This document shows positions 47,975 to 56,259 of a stretch of 64,000 nucleotides of DNA, piece after piece. The stretch lies in NCBI GenBank assembly GCA_963818445.1, contig CAWFSG010000001.1, positions 124,001 to 188,000 of the forward strand, in the 5' to 3' direction. The position numbers and the translations under genes are program-made. The notes under the pieces are model-generated. The model did not search any database. It was not told the DNA's origin and saw only the letters and a list, made by a program, of their open reading frames with translations. The first letter of the stretch is position 1. Every line of letters starts with the position of its first letter. The DNA is from Prado023 sp963818445. GTDB taxonomy: Bacteria > Actinomycetota > Actinomycetes > S36-B12 > CAIYMF01.

Positions 47975-49125
47975 GCCACCGGCCCCCCGGGACGCAGGAT
48001 GACTCCGAGCGCGTACCCGGTGGCTGCCAGGGTGAGCCCCACGCGCACGGTCTGGACCGCCACGGCCACGGGGTTGCCGTCCAGGAGCGCCGAGTAGAGC
48101 CAGGGGTAGACCAGTTGCGTGGCCAGCCCGGCGGCGATCAGCAGGGCGGTCGTCCGGCGCATCCGGCTGGCCGGATCACCGAGGGTCACCGCGGCCAGGG
48201 CCAGCAGCCAGATGAAGTACTGCCCGGAGAACACCCGACTCGTGGCCACCGTGAACAGGACCGTCGCGAGGGCGACATCGGCACCCGAGACCCGATCGAG
48301 GACGCCCCGCAGCCGCTGCACGGCCACCACGCCGAGCAGGATCAGGGTCAGCACGATGACACCACGAGCGACGGAGTCGACTGCGGAGGCCTCGATCTCG
48401 TGCGCACCGTACCGGTACACGACCTCGACGGGGGCGCCTGCCAGCCGGGCCATGAGGAACGGCCACGCGGCCAGCGACTCGACCTGCAGGCCACGGTCGC
48501 GCTGCCCGCCCAGGAACGACAGGGGGTCGACCGTCGTGACGAGCAGGATCCCCGCGATGACAGCGGAGGCCGCGAGCACTCCGACGACCCCACGGGGGAG
48601 GTCCCGACGTCGCAGGGCGGCCAGGACGAGCACGGGCCAGACCTTGAGCCACGCCCCCGTGGCAGCCAGCGCCCCGCTGGCCAGCGGTCGGGCCGCCAGG
48701 AGCACGGCAGCCACAGCGAACGCCGTGGGCACCACGTCGAAGCGGGCGAGCAGGAGGGGGCCGACGATCAGGGGCAGGAGGGCCCACAGTCGGGTCCCGG
48801 CGGTGAGCCCGCAGCGTCGGGCCTGATGGGTCAGCATGGCCATGATGGCCGCATCGAAGCCCACGAAGAGGGTGGCGAAGCCCAGTTGATCCCCGGGCAA
48901 CCACGCTCCGAGGAGGAAGACCGGGCCCGCCAGCGGCGGGTACTGCCACATCTCGTCGGTGGGGAACCTGCCATGCCGAAGGGATTCGTCGGCCCAGGTG
49001 GCGTAGATGGTCAGGTCGTTGACCTGCTCGGGCCAGGGGATGAGCCCGACGATGATCGCGACCAGGAACGCCCGCAGGACCAACCAGATCGCCCAGTCGA
49101 TCCACGTCGAACGGGTGCCGGCCAT
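47896..49125 (-). CDS. GT87-family (DUF2029) membrane mannosyltransferase
   Basis: 409 residues, about ten membrane helices. An early catalytic-type loop DLTIYATWADESL then HGRFPTDEMWQYPPLAGPVF, and the SGQYFIWLLALA segment, match the actinobacterial alpha(1-2) mannosyltransferase family (Rv2181-like), which uses polyprenyl-phosphate-mannose outside the membrane to decorate lipomannan. Convergent with and overlapping pimB' by 79 nt. The LuxR gene ends 1 nt upstream of its ATG, so these two may be co-transcribed. Confidence 0.78.
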   Translation of the reverse strand: MAGTRSTWIDWAIWLVLRAFLVAIIVGLIPWPEQVNDLTIYATWADESLRHGRFPTDEMWQYPPLAGPVFLLGAWLPGDQLGFATLFVGFDAAIMAMLTHQARRCGLTAGTRLWALLPLIVGPLLLARFDVVPTAFAVAAVLLAARPLASGALAATGAWLKVWPVLVLAALRRRDLPRGVVGVLAASAVIAGILLVTTVDPLSFLGGQRDRGLQVESLAAWPFLMARLAGAPVEVVYRYGAHEIEASAVDSVARGVIVLTLILLGVVAVQRLRGVLDRVSGADVALATVLFTVATSRVFSGQYFIWLLALAAVTLGDPASRMRRTTALLIAAGLATQLVYPWLYSALLDGNPVAVAVQTVRVGLTLAATGYALGVILRPGGPVAQPEAPAASSTSGSPPSSITRNRSAE

Positions 49126-49126
49126 G

Positions 49127-49768
49127 TCAGGTCCGCAGCATCCCGAGACGCTCGGCGGCCAGGACAGCCTGGCTGCGCGAGGTGACCCCGAGCTTGCGGT
49201 AGATCCCGGACAGGTGTGAGCGGGTGGTGGCCTGCGAGACGTAGAGCCGGGCGGAGATCCCCTGGACCGTCAGGCCCTCGGCTGCCAGGCCAAGCACCTC
49301 GGACTCACGGGGAGTCAGGCGCGGCCCCCCACGTGCCTGCCTGCGGGGGGCCAGCACATCGTCGGCGACGAAGGCGCCCGGTGAGGCAGCCGTGCGGACG
49401 GCGGTGATCACGAAGCGCTCTGGCGCGGCGGTCTTGGGCAGGTACGCCGATGCGCCCAGGTCCAGTGCCAGGAGCATCGCCTCATGGCTCGTCTCGTCGC
49501 TGAGCGCCACCACAGCCAGGGCAGGCCATCGGTCCCGGGCGATCGCCACCACGTGGCCGCGCTCGCTGCCCGGTAGGTCGAGGCTGACCAGCAGCACGTC
49601 CGCATGGCGCTCGGCGACCTCCCGGAGCGCGGACTCCGCATCCCGGGCCTGGGTGACCTGCGCCCCCGCCGAGGTGAGCACCTCGGCCAGCCCGTGGCGC
49701 ACGAGGTGGTGGGAGTCGGCGACGACCACGCGCAGGCCGTGGGCGGGCGGGTTGTCCTGGCTGACCAC
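49127..49768 (-). CDS. LuxR-family response regulator with a non-canonical receiver (Ser at the phosphoacceptor)
   Basis: 213 residues. Receiver domain (residues 11-125): DSHHLVRHGLAEVL with one acidic residue, then VLLVSLDLPGSE in which Ser62 aligns with the normal phosphorylated Asp; Ser90 and Lys112 (YLPKT) are retained. Output is a LuxR HTH: RLTPRESEVLGLAAEGLT with VQGISARLYVSQATTRSHLSGIYRKLGV. The missing Asp implies phosphorylation-independent regulation or ligand control. GTG at 49768 follows AGGAG with 8 nt spacing; the frame extends further but overlaps the divergent SRPBCC gene. Possible target: adjacent mannosyltransferase. No sensor kinase nearby. Confidence 0.85.
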   Translation of the reverse strand: MVSQDNPPAHGLRVVVADSHHLVRHGLAEVLTSAGAQVTQARDAESALREVAERHADVLLVSLDLPGSERGHVVAIARDRWPALAVVALSDETSHEAMLLALDLGASAYLPKTAAPERFVITAVRTAASPGAFVADDVLAPRRQARGGPRLTPRESEVLGLAAEGLTVQGISARLYVSQATTRSHLSGIYRKLGVTSRSQAVLAAERLGMLRT

Positions 49769-49839
49769 GTCCACCCCCTCCTGCTCGGCACCGGCGATCA
49801 CGCTACAACGCCCGTGGGGCACTGACGCGGCAAACCGGC

Positions 49840-49845
49840 TAGCCT
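49840..49845 (+). promoter_or_regulatory. Candidate -10 (TAGCCT), leaderless start of the SRPBCC gene
   Basis: TAGCCT lies 8 nt before the GTG at 49854 with no ribosome binding site between. Confidence 0.45.
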
Positions 49846-49853
49846 GTGCGCTC

Positions 49854-50288
49854 GTGGCCGAGTTGACGCAATCCAGCATCGTGATCGCGGCTGATCCCGC
49901 GGACATCATGGACATCATCGCCGACGTCGAGGCCTACGGGGAGTGGATCCCGGGCGTCGACAAGGTCCAGGCCCGGGACGTCGATGAGGCCGGACGGCCC
50001 GGGGAGGCGACCTTCACGGGCAACCTCGGGCTGATCAAGGACACCTACACAGTGGCCTACGACTGGGCCGAGACCGAGGTCTCGTGGCACCTGACCAAGG
50101 GCGAGATGCTCCACGACCTGCATGGCACCTACACGTGCACCGACCTCGGCGACGGGACCACGCAGGTCGACTACTCCCTGGCGGTCGACCTGGCGGTGCC
50201 GGTGATCGGGATGCTGCGTCGGCGTGGGGAGAAGGTCATCGTCGACTCCGCGCTCAAGGGCCTCAAGCGTCGCGCGGAGGAGGGCTGA
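49854..50288 (+). CDS. SRPBCC/polyketide-cyclase-like lipid-binding protein
   Basis: 144 residues with the START-like pattern: N-terminal strand SSIVIAADPADIMDIIADVE, YGEWIPGVDKV, long curved sheet, and C-terminal helix IGMLRRRGEKVIVDSALKGLK. Binds a hydrophobic ligand. Family members at the corresponding place in mycobacteria (Rv2185c) are near mannolipid genes; a lipid transport role is reasonable but unproven. GTG at 49854 is leaderless by spacing to TAGCCT. The next gene starts at the base following the stop. Confidence 0.8.
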   Translation: MAELTQSSIVIAADPADIMDIIADVEAYGEWIPGVDKVQARDVDEAGRPGEATFTGNLGLIKDTYTVAYDWAETEVSWHLTKGEMLHDLHGTYTCTDLGDGTTQVDYSLAVDLAVPVIGMLRRRGEKVIVDSALKGLKRRAEEG

Positions 50289-50651
50289 ATGGCCTCCGCC
50301 GAGGGATCCTCGTTCTGGGACGCTGTGCGCTCGTGGGCTGACGACGCGGGCCTGCTCCTGCCGGCCGACCCCCAGGACCCGCCGCGGCCGAAGGTGCCGC
50401 AGGCGGTGTGCGACTCCTGCCCGATCTGCCAGGCCGCGGCCACGCTCGAGCAGGTCAACCCGCAGGTGCTCGTCGACATGACCGAGGTGGCCCGCAGCGT
50501 GATCACCGGCCTCGGGTCCGCGCTGGCCTCCGCTGCCGATCAGCGGACGTTCGGCGGCGGGACTGCCGAGCCGGCCGACAGCCTCGATGAGTGGGACGGC
50601 CAGGATCCCGGGGAGGCCCCGGGGACGCCTGATCCGGACCTGCGTGGCTGA
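50289..50651 (+). CDS. Hypothetical protein with a CxxCxxC motif
   Basis: 120 residues. An N-terminal helix SFWDAVRSWADDAGLLLP, then VCDSCPICQAAATLEQ (Cys-x2-Cys-x2-Cys) followed by a helix (PQVLVDMTEVARSVITGLGSAL) and a disordered acidic Gly/Pro tail (DEWDGQDPGEAPGTPDPD). No family recognised; the Cys triplet could bind zinc or a cluster. ATG directly follows the SRPBCC stop, so the two are certainly co-transcribed and probably coupled. Confidence 0.65.
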   Translation: MASAEGSSFWDAVRSWADDAGLLLPADPQDPPRPKVPQAVCDSCPICQAAATLEQVNPQVLVDMTEVARSVITGLGSALASAADQRTFGGGTAEPADSLDEWDGQDPGEAPGTPDPDLRG

Positions 50652-50666
50652 GCGCGCGAACCGTCC

Positions 50667-51161
50667 CTACAACCGCGCGCCGTCGTCCCATCCGTCGCCG
50701 TGCGAGTCGGGCATGTGCCAGACGAGGGTGGCGAACCCGGCCAGGGTGGCCAGGCCGGCGCCGAGGGTGACCACGCCCGGGGCATCCCACCCGGTGAGCG
50801 CGGTGAGGACGAGCACGGTCGGCCCGCCCAGGGCGCCGGCCCAGGCCAGGCGCTTGACCGGGGTTCCCGCCGGGATCTCTGGGGGCTCGGGTGGCGTGAA
50901 GTGGCCCTCGTCCTCCCAGTTGTCGACGAATGCGTCGGGGGGTGGCTCACGGCGGCGCAGCGGCTCGAAGAGGGCCGCGAGGCCCTGGTCGGAACCGGGT
51001 GCACCCGCGGTGGCCCCGGCCTCGGGGGCGGCGCTTCCCGTCCCGGCTGCTGGCCCGGCACCCGGGTCGACGCCCAGGTCCGGGTCCGAGCCCGTGAGGT
51101 CATCGACGATGCGCGCCCACGCCTCGTCGAACTCCTCCTGGTCCTCAGGCACGCTGCACAT
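50667..51161 (-). CDS. Hypothetical membrane protein with acidic N-terminus
   Basis: 164 residues. The N-terminal MCSVPEDQEEFDEAWARIVDD is acidic, followed by an Ala/Gly/Pro linker, FVDNWEDEGHFTPPEPPEIPAGTPVKR and two membrane helices (LAWAGALGGPTVLVLTALTGW and GVVTLGAGLATLAGFATLVWH). The FDEAWARIVDDL plus WEDEGHFxPPxPP combination is a recurrent actinobacterial pattern. No function known. Start ATG 51161 or GTG 51152. Divergent from plsC. Confidence 0.65.
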   Translation of the reverse strand: MCSVPEDQEEFDEAWARIVDDLTGSDPDLGVDPGAGPAAGTGSAAPEAGATAGAPGSDQGLAALFEPLRRREPPPDAFVDNWEDEGHFTPPEPPEIPAGTPVKRLAWAGALGGPTVLVLTALTGWDAPGVVTLGAGLATLAGFATLVWHMPDSHGDGWDDGARL

Positions 51162-51196
51162 CGTCGCACATCCGTGCGCGACGCGAACGTCCCGCG

Positions 51197-51226
51197 TTGC
51201 CGCTCGGCGTGGGCGTCCCCTACCGT
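51197..51226 (+). promoter_or_regulatory. Candidate promoter of plsC
   Basis: TTGCCG (51197-51202) and TACCGT (51221-51226) are separated by 18 nt; the predicted start lies about 20 nt before the ATG, just upstream of AGGGAGG. Confidence 0.4.
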
Positions 51227-51251
51227 GTCCTTTGCCAAGGGAGGACCACCG

Positions 51252-51998
51252 ATGCTCTACTCGCTGATGAAGCATGTGATCGTCGGACCGGCCCTCAAGA
51301 CGCTGTACACGCCCCACGTCGAGGGCATCGAGCACATCCCCGAGGACGGTCCGGCCATCCTGGCCAGCAACCACCTGTCCTTCTCCGACTCCTTCTTCCT
51401 CCCGCTGGTCGTCGACCGGAAGATCACCTTCCTGGCCAAGAGCGACTACTTCGACGGCCCCGGGGTCAAGGGCTGGATGACCAAGCAGTTCTTCTCCGGC
51501 GTCGGCCAGGTCCCCATCGACCGGTCCGGGGGCCGGGCGAGCATGGCGGCCATCGACACCGGGGTGCGGATCCTGCGGCAGGGCGACCTGCTGGGCATCT
51601 ACCCGGAGGGCACCCGTTCCCCCGATGGCCGGCTGTACCGCGGGCGCACCGGCCCGGCACGCATGTCCCTGGCGGCACCGGCACCGGTGATCCCGGTGGC
51701 CATGATCGGTACCGACAAGATCCAGCCCACCGGCCAGAAGATCCCGAACCTCTACCCGCTGACGATCCGGATCGGCAAGCCACTGGACTTCTCCCGGTAC
51801 GCCGGGATGGAGGACGACCGCTTCGTGCTGCGCAGCATGACCGACGAGATCATGTACGAGCTGATGGAGCTCTCCGGCCAGGAGTACGTCGACATCTACG
51901 CCAACAAGGCCAAGGACCTGATCGGCAGGTACGGGACCTCCACCCCGTCGCCGGACCTGGTCGCGGCGGTGGACGCCGGCGAGGTCACTCCGGCCTGA
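51252..51998 (+). CDS. plsC: 1-acyl-sn-glycerol-3-phosphate acyltransferase (PlsC family)
   Basis: 248 residues. The acyltransferase motifs are HX4D in ASNHLSFSDSFF, the FLAKSDYF region, YPEGTRSPDGRLYRGRTG (motif III) and VIPVAMIGT (motif IV). It adds an acyl chain to lysophosphatidic acid, or in the PIM setting to another lipid acceptor. GGGAGG lies 8 nt before the ATG. In mycobacteria Rv2182c, a PlsC protein, sits in the matching position. Converges on glpK with 18 nt between. Confidence 0.88.
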   Translation: MLYSLMKHVIVGPALKTLYTPHVEGIEHIPEDGPAILASNHLSFSDSFFLPLVVDRKITFLAKSDYFDGPGVKGWMTKQFFSGVGQVPIDRSGGRASMAAIDTGVRILRQGDLLGIYPEGTRSPDGRLYRGRTGPARMSLAAPAPVIPVAMIGTDKIQPTGQKIPNLYPLTIRIGKPLDFSRYAGMEDDRFVLRSMTDEIMYELMELSGQEYVDIYANKAKDLIGRYGTSTPSPDLVAAVDAGEVTPA

Positions 51999-52016
51999 CG
52001 TCGGCTCGAGGCGTTC

Positions 52017-53511
52017 CTAGCGCAGCCGGGCCCACCCCTTGGACCGCTCCACCGCGATCCGCCAGAGCCGATGGGCTGCGGGGTTGTGGGGTTGGGGATC
52101 GAACCGGGCGTCGGCCGCTGCGCTGAGCTCGCCGCCCACCTCCTCGAGGGAGGCCCAGACCCCGGTCGCCAGGCCTGCGGCGACTCCTGCGCCCAGGCCG
52201 GTGGCCTGCAACTCGGCCGAGCGCATGACCGGGACGCCGAGCTGGTCGGCCTGGGCCTGGCACAGGAATCCGTTGGCCGCAGCCCCGCCGTCGACGGCCA
52301 GCGCGGGCAGGCTGACACCGGCCTCCCGGGTCATCAGGTCCACGACGTCGCGCACCTCGAAGGCGATGGCCTCGAGCGTCGCACGCACGAGGTGCGCCCG
52401 CGTGGTGCCCCGGGTGATGCCCATGATGGTGCCGCGAGCGTACGGGATCCCAGTCCGGGGCCCCCAGGCCCGTCAGCGCGGGCACGAACACGACCCCGCC
52501 GGAGTCGGGGACGGATCGGGCCAGCGCCTCGGTCTCTGCGGCCGAGGTGATGATCTGCAGCCCGTCCCGAAGCCACTGGATCGCGGCCCCGGTGACGAAC
52601 ACGGCCCCCTCGAGGGCGTACTCGCGACGTCCGTCGGGGTGCTGCCAGGCCACGGTGGTCAGCAGGCCCGAGTGCGAGGTCACGATCTCCTCGCCGGTGT
52701 TGACCAGGACGAAGGACCCCGTGCCGTAGGTGCACTTGCTCGAGCCCACGGTGAAGCACCCCTGGCCGAACAGCGCTGCCTGCTGGTCGCCGAGGATCGA
52801 GGCGATGGGCAGCTCCAGCCCCAGGAAGCACGAGGGATCGGTGCTCCCGATGACCCCGTACGAGGACACGATCTCGGGCAGGGCATGCCGGGGCACGCCG
52901 AAGAGGTCGAGCAGCTCCGGGCTCCAGTCGCCCGTGTGCAGGTCGTAGAGCAGGGTGCGTGAGGCGTTCGACGGGTCGGTGACGTGGTGCAGCCCGCGGG
53001 TCATCCGAGCCACGAGGTAGGAGTCGACTGTGCCCACCGCGACCTCGCCGGAGGTGACCCGGCGCCATGTCTGCGGGTCCTCGGTGCGCACCCAGGCCAG
53101 CTTGGTCCCGGAGAAGTACGGATCGAGGCGCAGGCCGGTCAGGCGGGCGATGAGGGGTTCGTGGCCGGCCTCGCGCATGCCCGCGCAGATCCCAGCGGTT
53201 CGGCGGTCCTGCCACACGATCGCCCGCCTCGGTGAGCCCAGCGTCTCGCGGTCCCAGAAGCAGATGGTCTCGCGCTGGTTGGTGATGCCCACGGCCGTCG
53301 GCGGGTCGGCCGTGGCCTGCTCCGTGGCCAGCAGCTCGCGCAGCGCGGCCAGCGTGGCCGACCAGATCTCACCCGGATCGTGCTCGACCCAGCCATCGGC
53401 CGGGAAGTGCTGGGGGAACTCGCTGTAGCCGCGGGCGACGATGCGCAGGTCGGTGGAGATCAGCAGCGCGGTCACTCCGGTGGTGCCTGCGTCGATGGCC
53501 AGGATGCTCAT
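52017..53511 (-). pseudogene. glpK: Glycerol kinase, interrupted by a one-base insertion
   Basis: Two frames rebuild a complete 497-residue FGGY kinase. N-terminal part (53511 to about 52444): LAIDAGTTGVTALLI, ITNQRETICFWDRETL, WQDRRTA, ILGDQQAALFGQGCF, ALEGAVFVTGAAIQWLRD. C-terminal part: RGTIMGITRGTTRAHLVRAT, LAVDGGAAANGFLCQAQAD and TGLGAGVAAGLATGVW. The surplus base is at about 52443 (GATCCC-G-TACGCT; expected DPYARGTIMG). Both halves are fully conserved. Function if intact: ATP-dependent phosphorylation of glycerol. No glpF/glpD nearby. A sequencing insertion is probable. Confidence 0.88.
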
Positions 53512-53564
53512 GGGCGCACACTCTAGGACTCCCCGGCCGGCCAGCGTCGCGACGGTTGCCTCGG

Positions 53565-53570
53565 TACGGT
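53565..53570 (+). promoter_or_regulatory. Candidate -10 (TACGGT) of the phosphofructokinase gene
   Basis: TACGGT lies 39 nt before the ATG at 53610 with AAGGGG as the ribosome binding site. Confidence 0.3.
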
Positions 53571-53609
53571 GGTCGGCAGCACACACACCATCGCAGAAGG
53601 GGCTCATCC

Positions 53610-54836
53610 ATGGCTGTCAAGAAGGTTGCACTGCTCACCGCCGGCGGACTCGCACCATGCCTGTCGTCCGCTGTCGGGGGGCTGATCCAGCGCTACACGG
53701 AGGTCGCGCCGGACGTCGAGATCATCGCCTACCGTGGTGGCTACCAGGGCCTGCTCAAGGGCGACAAGATGTTCGTCACGCCGGAGGTGCGCGCGAAGGC
53801 CCACCTGCTGCACGACTTCGGCGGCAGCCCGATCGTCAACAGCCGGGTGAAGCTGACCAACGTGGCCGACTGCGTCAAGCGCGGGCTGGTCGCCGAGGGC
53901 CAGGACCCCCAGCAGGTGGCCGCCGACCAGCTCGTGGCCGACGGTGTGGACGTCCTGCACACGATCGGCGGCGACGACACGAACACGGCCGCCGCCGACC
54001 TCGCGGCGTTCCTGGCCCGCAACGACTACGGCCTGCAGGTCGTGGGCCTGCCCAAGACGATCGACAACGACGTCATCCCGATCAAGCAGTCCCTGGGTGC
54101 GTGGACCGCCGCCGATGAGGGCGCCCGCTACTTCTGGAACGTCGTCTCCGAGCACAGCGCTGCCCCGCGCATGCTGATCGTGCACGAGGTGATGGGCCGC
54201 AACTGCGGGTGGCTCACCGCGGCGACCGCGCAGTCCTACCGCGACCTGCTCAGCACCAAGGAGTGGCTCGACGACTTCGGCGTGCCCCGGATCCGCCGGG
54301 ACGTCCATGCGGTGTTCGTCCCGGAGATGGCCCTGGACCTCGAGGACGAGGCCGCCCGGCTCAAGGCGATCATGGACGAGCACGGCAACGTCAACATCTT
54401 CCTGTCCGAGGGTGCCGGCGTCGAGTCGATCGTGGCCCAGATGCAGGCCGCCGGTCAGGAGGTGCCGCGCGATGCGTTCGGCCATGTCCGCCTCGACGAG
54501 ATCAACCCCGGCCAGTGGTTCGCCGAGCAGTTCGCCCCGATGATCGAGGCCGGCAAGGTGCTGATCCAGAAGTCGGGCTACTACTCCCGCGCCGCTGCCG
54601 CCAACGATCGCGACCTCGAGCTGATCAAGTCCTGCGTGGACACCGCGGTCGAGACCGCCCTGTCCGGCGGCACGGGCCTCGTGGGCCACGACGAGGAGCG
54701 CGGTGACGAGCTGCGCGCCATCGAGTTCGACCGGATCAAGGGCGGCAAGGCGTTCGACATCGACGTGCCGTGGTTCGGCGAGCTGCTGGCGGGCATCGGC
54801 CAGACCAAGCGCGAGAAGGTCCACGTCGAGCACTGA
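53610..54836 (+). CDS. pfp: Phosphofructokinase, pyrophosphate-dependent type
   Basis: 408 residues. The phosphoryl donor motif is GGDDTNTAAADLAAF: the second Asp in GGDD is a known mark of PPi-dependent enzymes, where ATP enzymes have Gly. Catalytic PKTIDNDV, and MGRNCGWLTAATAQSYR, follow. Reversible conversion of fructose 6-phosphate and PPi to fructose 1,6-bisphosphate and phosphate. Start ATG with AAGGGG upstream. Neighbouring glpK is on the opposite strand. Confidence in PPi use is moderate because it rests on one motif. Confidence 0.85.
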   Translation: MAVKKVALLTAGGLAPCLSSAVGGLIQRYTEVAPDVEIIAYRGGYQGLLKGDKMFVTPEVRAKAHLLHDFGGSPIVNSRVKLTNVADCVKRGLVAEGQDPQQVAADQLVADGVDVLHTIGGDDTNTAAADLAAFLARNDYGLQVVGLPKTIDNDVIPIKQSLGAWTAADEGARYFWNVVSEHSAAPRMLIVHEVMGRNCGWLTAATAQSYRDLLSTKEWLDDFGVPRIRRDVHAVFVPEMALDLEDEAARLKAIMDEHGNVNIFLSEGAGVESIVAQMQAAGQEVPRDAFGHVRLDEINPGQWFAEQFAPMIEAGKVLIQKSGYYSRAAAANDRDLELIKSCVDTAVETALSGGTGLVGHDEERGDELRAIEFDRIKGGKAFDIDVPWFGELLAGIGQTKREKVHVEH

Positions 54837-54890
54837 GCCCTTCGCCGGTGGGGTGGGCCAGCGCGGTCCACCCCATCGACGTGACTGACA

Positions 54891-54896
54891 TACCCT
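54891..54896 (+). promoter_or_regulatory. Candidate -10 (TACCCT), leaderless start of aroG
   Basis: TACCCT lies 7 nt before the ATG at 54904 with no ribosome binding site between. Confidence 0.45.
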
Positions 54897-54903
54897 TGGA
54901 CCC

Positions 54904-56259
54904 ATGTCCGTGCAGGATGCGGCCCTCACGGCCGCCCCCCAGAACACCGTGCGCGTCGGCCCGGCCGTCCAGCAGCCGACCTGGCCCGACCCCGACGCGC
55001 TCGCTGCCGCGACGGCGACGCTGCGCACGCTGCCTCCCCTGGTCTTCGCCGGTGAGTGCGACCAGCTCACCGAGCGGCTGGCCGCCGTGGCCCGCGGTGA
55101 CGCATTCGTGCTCATGGGCGGCGACTGCGCGGAGACCTTCGAGGGTGCCACGGCCGACGCGATCCGAGCCAAGCTCAAGACCGTCCTGCAGATGGCCATC
55201 GTGCTCACCTACGGCGCATCGATGCCCGTGGTCAAGGTCGGTCGGATCGCCGGCCAGTACGCCAAGCCGCGCAGCAGCGACGTCGAGATCGTCGACGGCG
55301 TTGCCCTGCCCAGCTACCGAGGGGATGCGGTGAACGACGTGCGGCCAACCCCTGAGGCCCGCCGCGCCGACCCGCAGCGCCTGGTGCGCGCCTACAACAC
55401 GGCCAGCGCCACCCTGAACCTCGTGCGCGCCTTCACCCAGGGCGGCTATGCCGACCTGCGCCACGTGCACGCCTGGAACCAGGACTTCGTGGCCTCCACC
55501 GAGGCCGGCCAGCGCTACGACCTGATGGCCGGGGAGATCGACCGCGCCCTGGCGTTCATGCGCGCGTGCGGCGCCGAGCCCGAGGAGTTCCACCGGGTCG
55601 AGTTCTACGCCGGCCACGAGGCGCTCCTGCTGGACTACGAGGACGCCCTGACCCGGATCGACTCGCGCACCGGCCTGCCCTACGACGTCTCGGCGCACTT
55701 CCTCTGGATCGGGGAGCGCACGCGCCAGCTCGACGGTGCGCACGTGGAGTTCGCCCGCGAGATCCGCAACCCGATCGGGGTGAAGCTCGGGCCGACGACG
55801 ACGCCCGCGGAGGCGATCGCGCTCGCTGACGAGCTGGACCCCGACCATCTGCCGGGGCGGCTCACCTTCATCACGCGGATGGGGTCCGGCCGGATCCGCG
55901 AGGCCCTGCCCCCGCTGGTCCGGGCGGTGCGCGACTCCGGCCACCCCGTGGTGTGGGTCTGCGACCCGATGCACGGCAACACGTTCGAGGCTGCCAGCGG
56001 GCACAAGACCCGCTCCTACGGCGACGTCATGGACGAGGTCACGGGCTTCTTCGAGGTGATGCGCTCCCTGGACGTGCACCCCGGCGGCCTGCACGTCGAG
56101 CTCACCGGTGACGACGTCACCGAGTGCGTGGGTGGGACGGCGGGGATCACCGAGGACGGCCTGGGCCTGCGCTACGAGACGGCGTGCGACCCGCGGCTGA
56201 ACCGCGTGCAGTCCCTCGAGCTGGCGTTCGCGGTCGCGGAGATGCTCGTCACACGCTGA
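54904..56259 (+). CDS. aroG: 3-deoxy-D-arabino-heptulosonate 7-phosphate synthase, class II
   Basis: 451 residues. Class II DAHPS motifs: PPLVFAGECDQLTERLAAVARG, LMGGDCAETFEGATADAIR, VKVGRIAGQYAKPRS, FYAGHEALLLDYE and, near the C-terminus, HPVVWVCDPMHGNT and VGGTAGI. Metal ligands are a Cys (GDCAE), a His, a Glu and an Asp in this series. First step of the shikimate pathway, plant/actinobacterial type. Leaderless by TACCCT. Its last 11 nt overlap the convergent lipoprotein gene. Confidence 0.95.
   Translation: MSVQDAALTAAPQNTVRVGPAVQQPTWPDPDALAAATATLRTLPPLVFAGECDQLTERLAAVARGDAFVLMGGDCAETFEGATADAIRAKLKTVLQMAIVLTYGASMPVVKVGRIAGQYAKPRSSDVEIVDGVALPSYRGDAVNDVRPTPEARRADPQRLVRAYNTASATLNLVRAFTQGGYADLRHVHAWNQDFVASTEAGQRYDLMAGEIDRALAFMRACGAEPEEFHRVEFYAGHEALLLDYEDALTRIDSRTGLPYDVSAHFLWIGERTRQLDGAHVEFAREIRNPIGVKLGPTTTPAEAIALADELDPDHLPGRLTFITRMGSGRIREALPPLVRAVRDSGHPVVWVCDPMHGNTFEAASGHKTRSYGDVMDEVTGFFEVMRSLDVHPGGLHVELTGDDVTECVGGTAGITEDGLGLRYETACDPRLNRVQSLELAFAVAEMLVTR

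Noticed and set aside
53604..55208. 534-codon minus-strand ORF over pfp and aroG
   Set aside because: Shadow of conserved enzymes with intact motifs.
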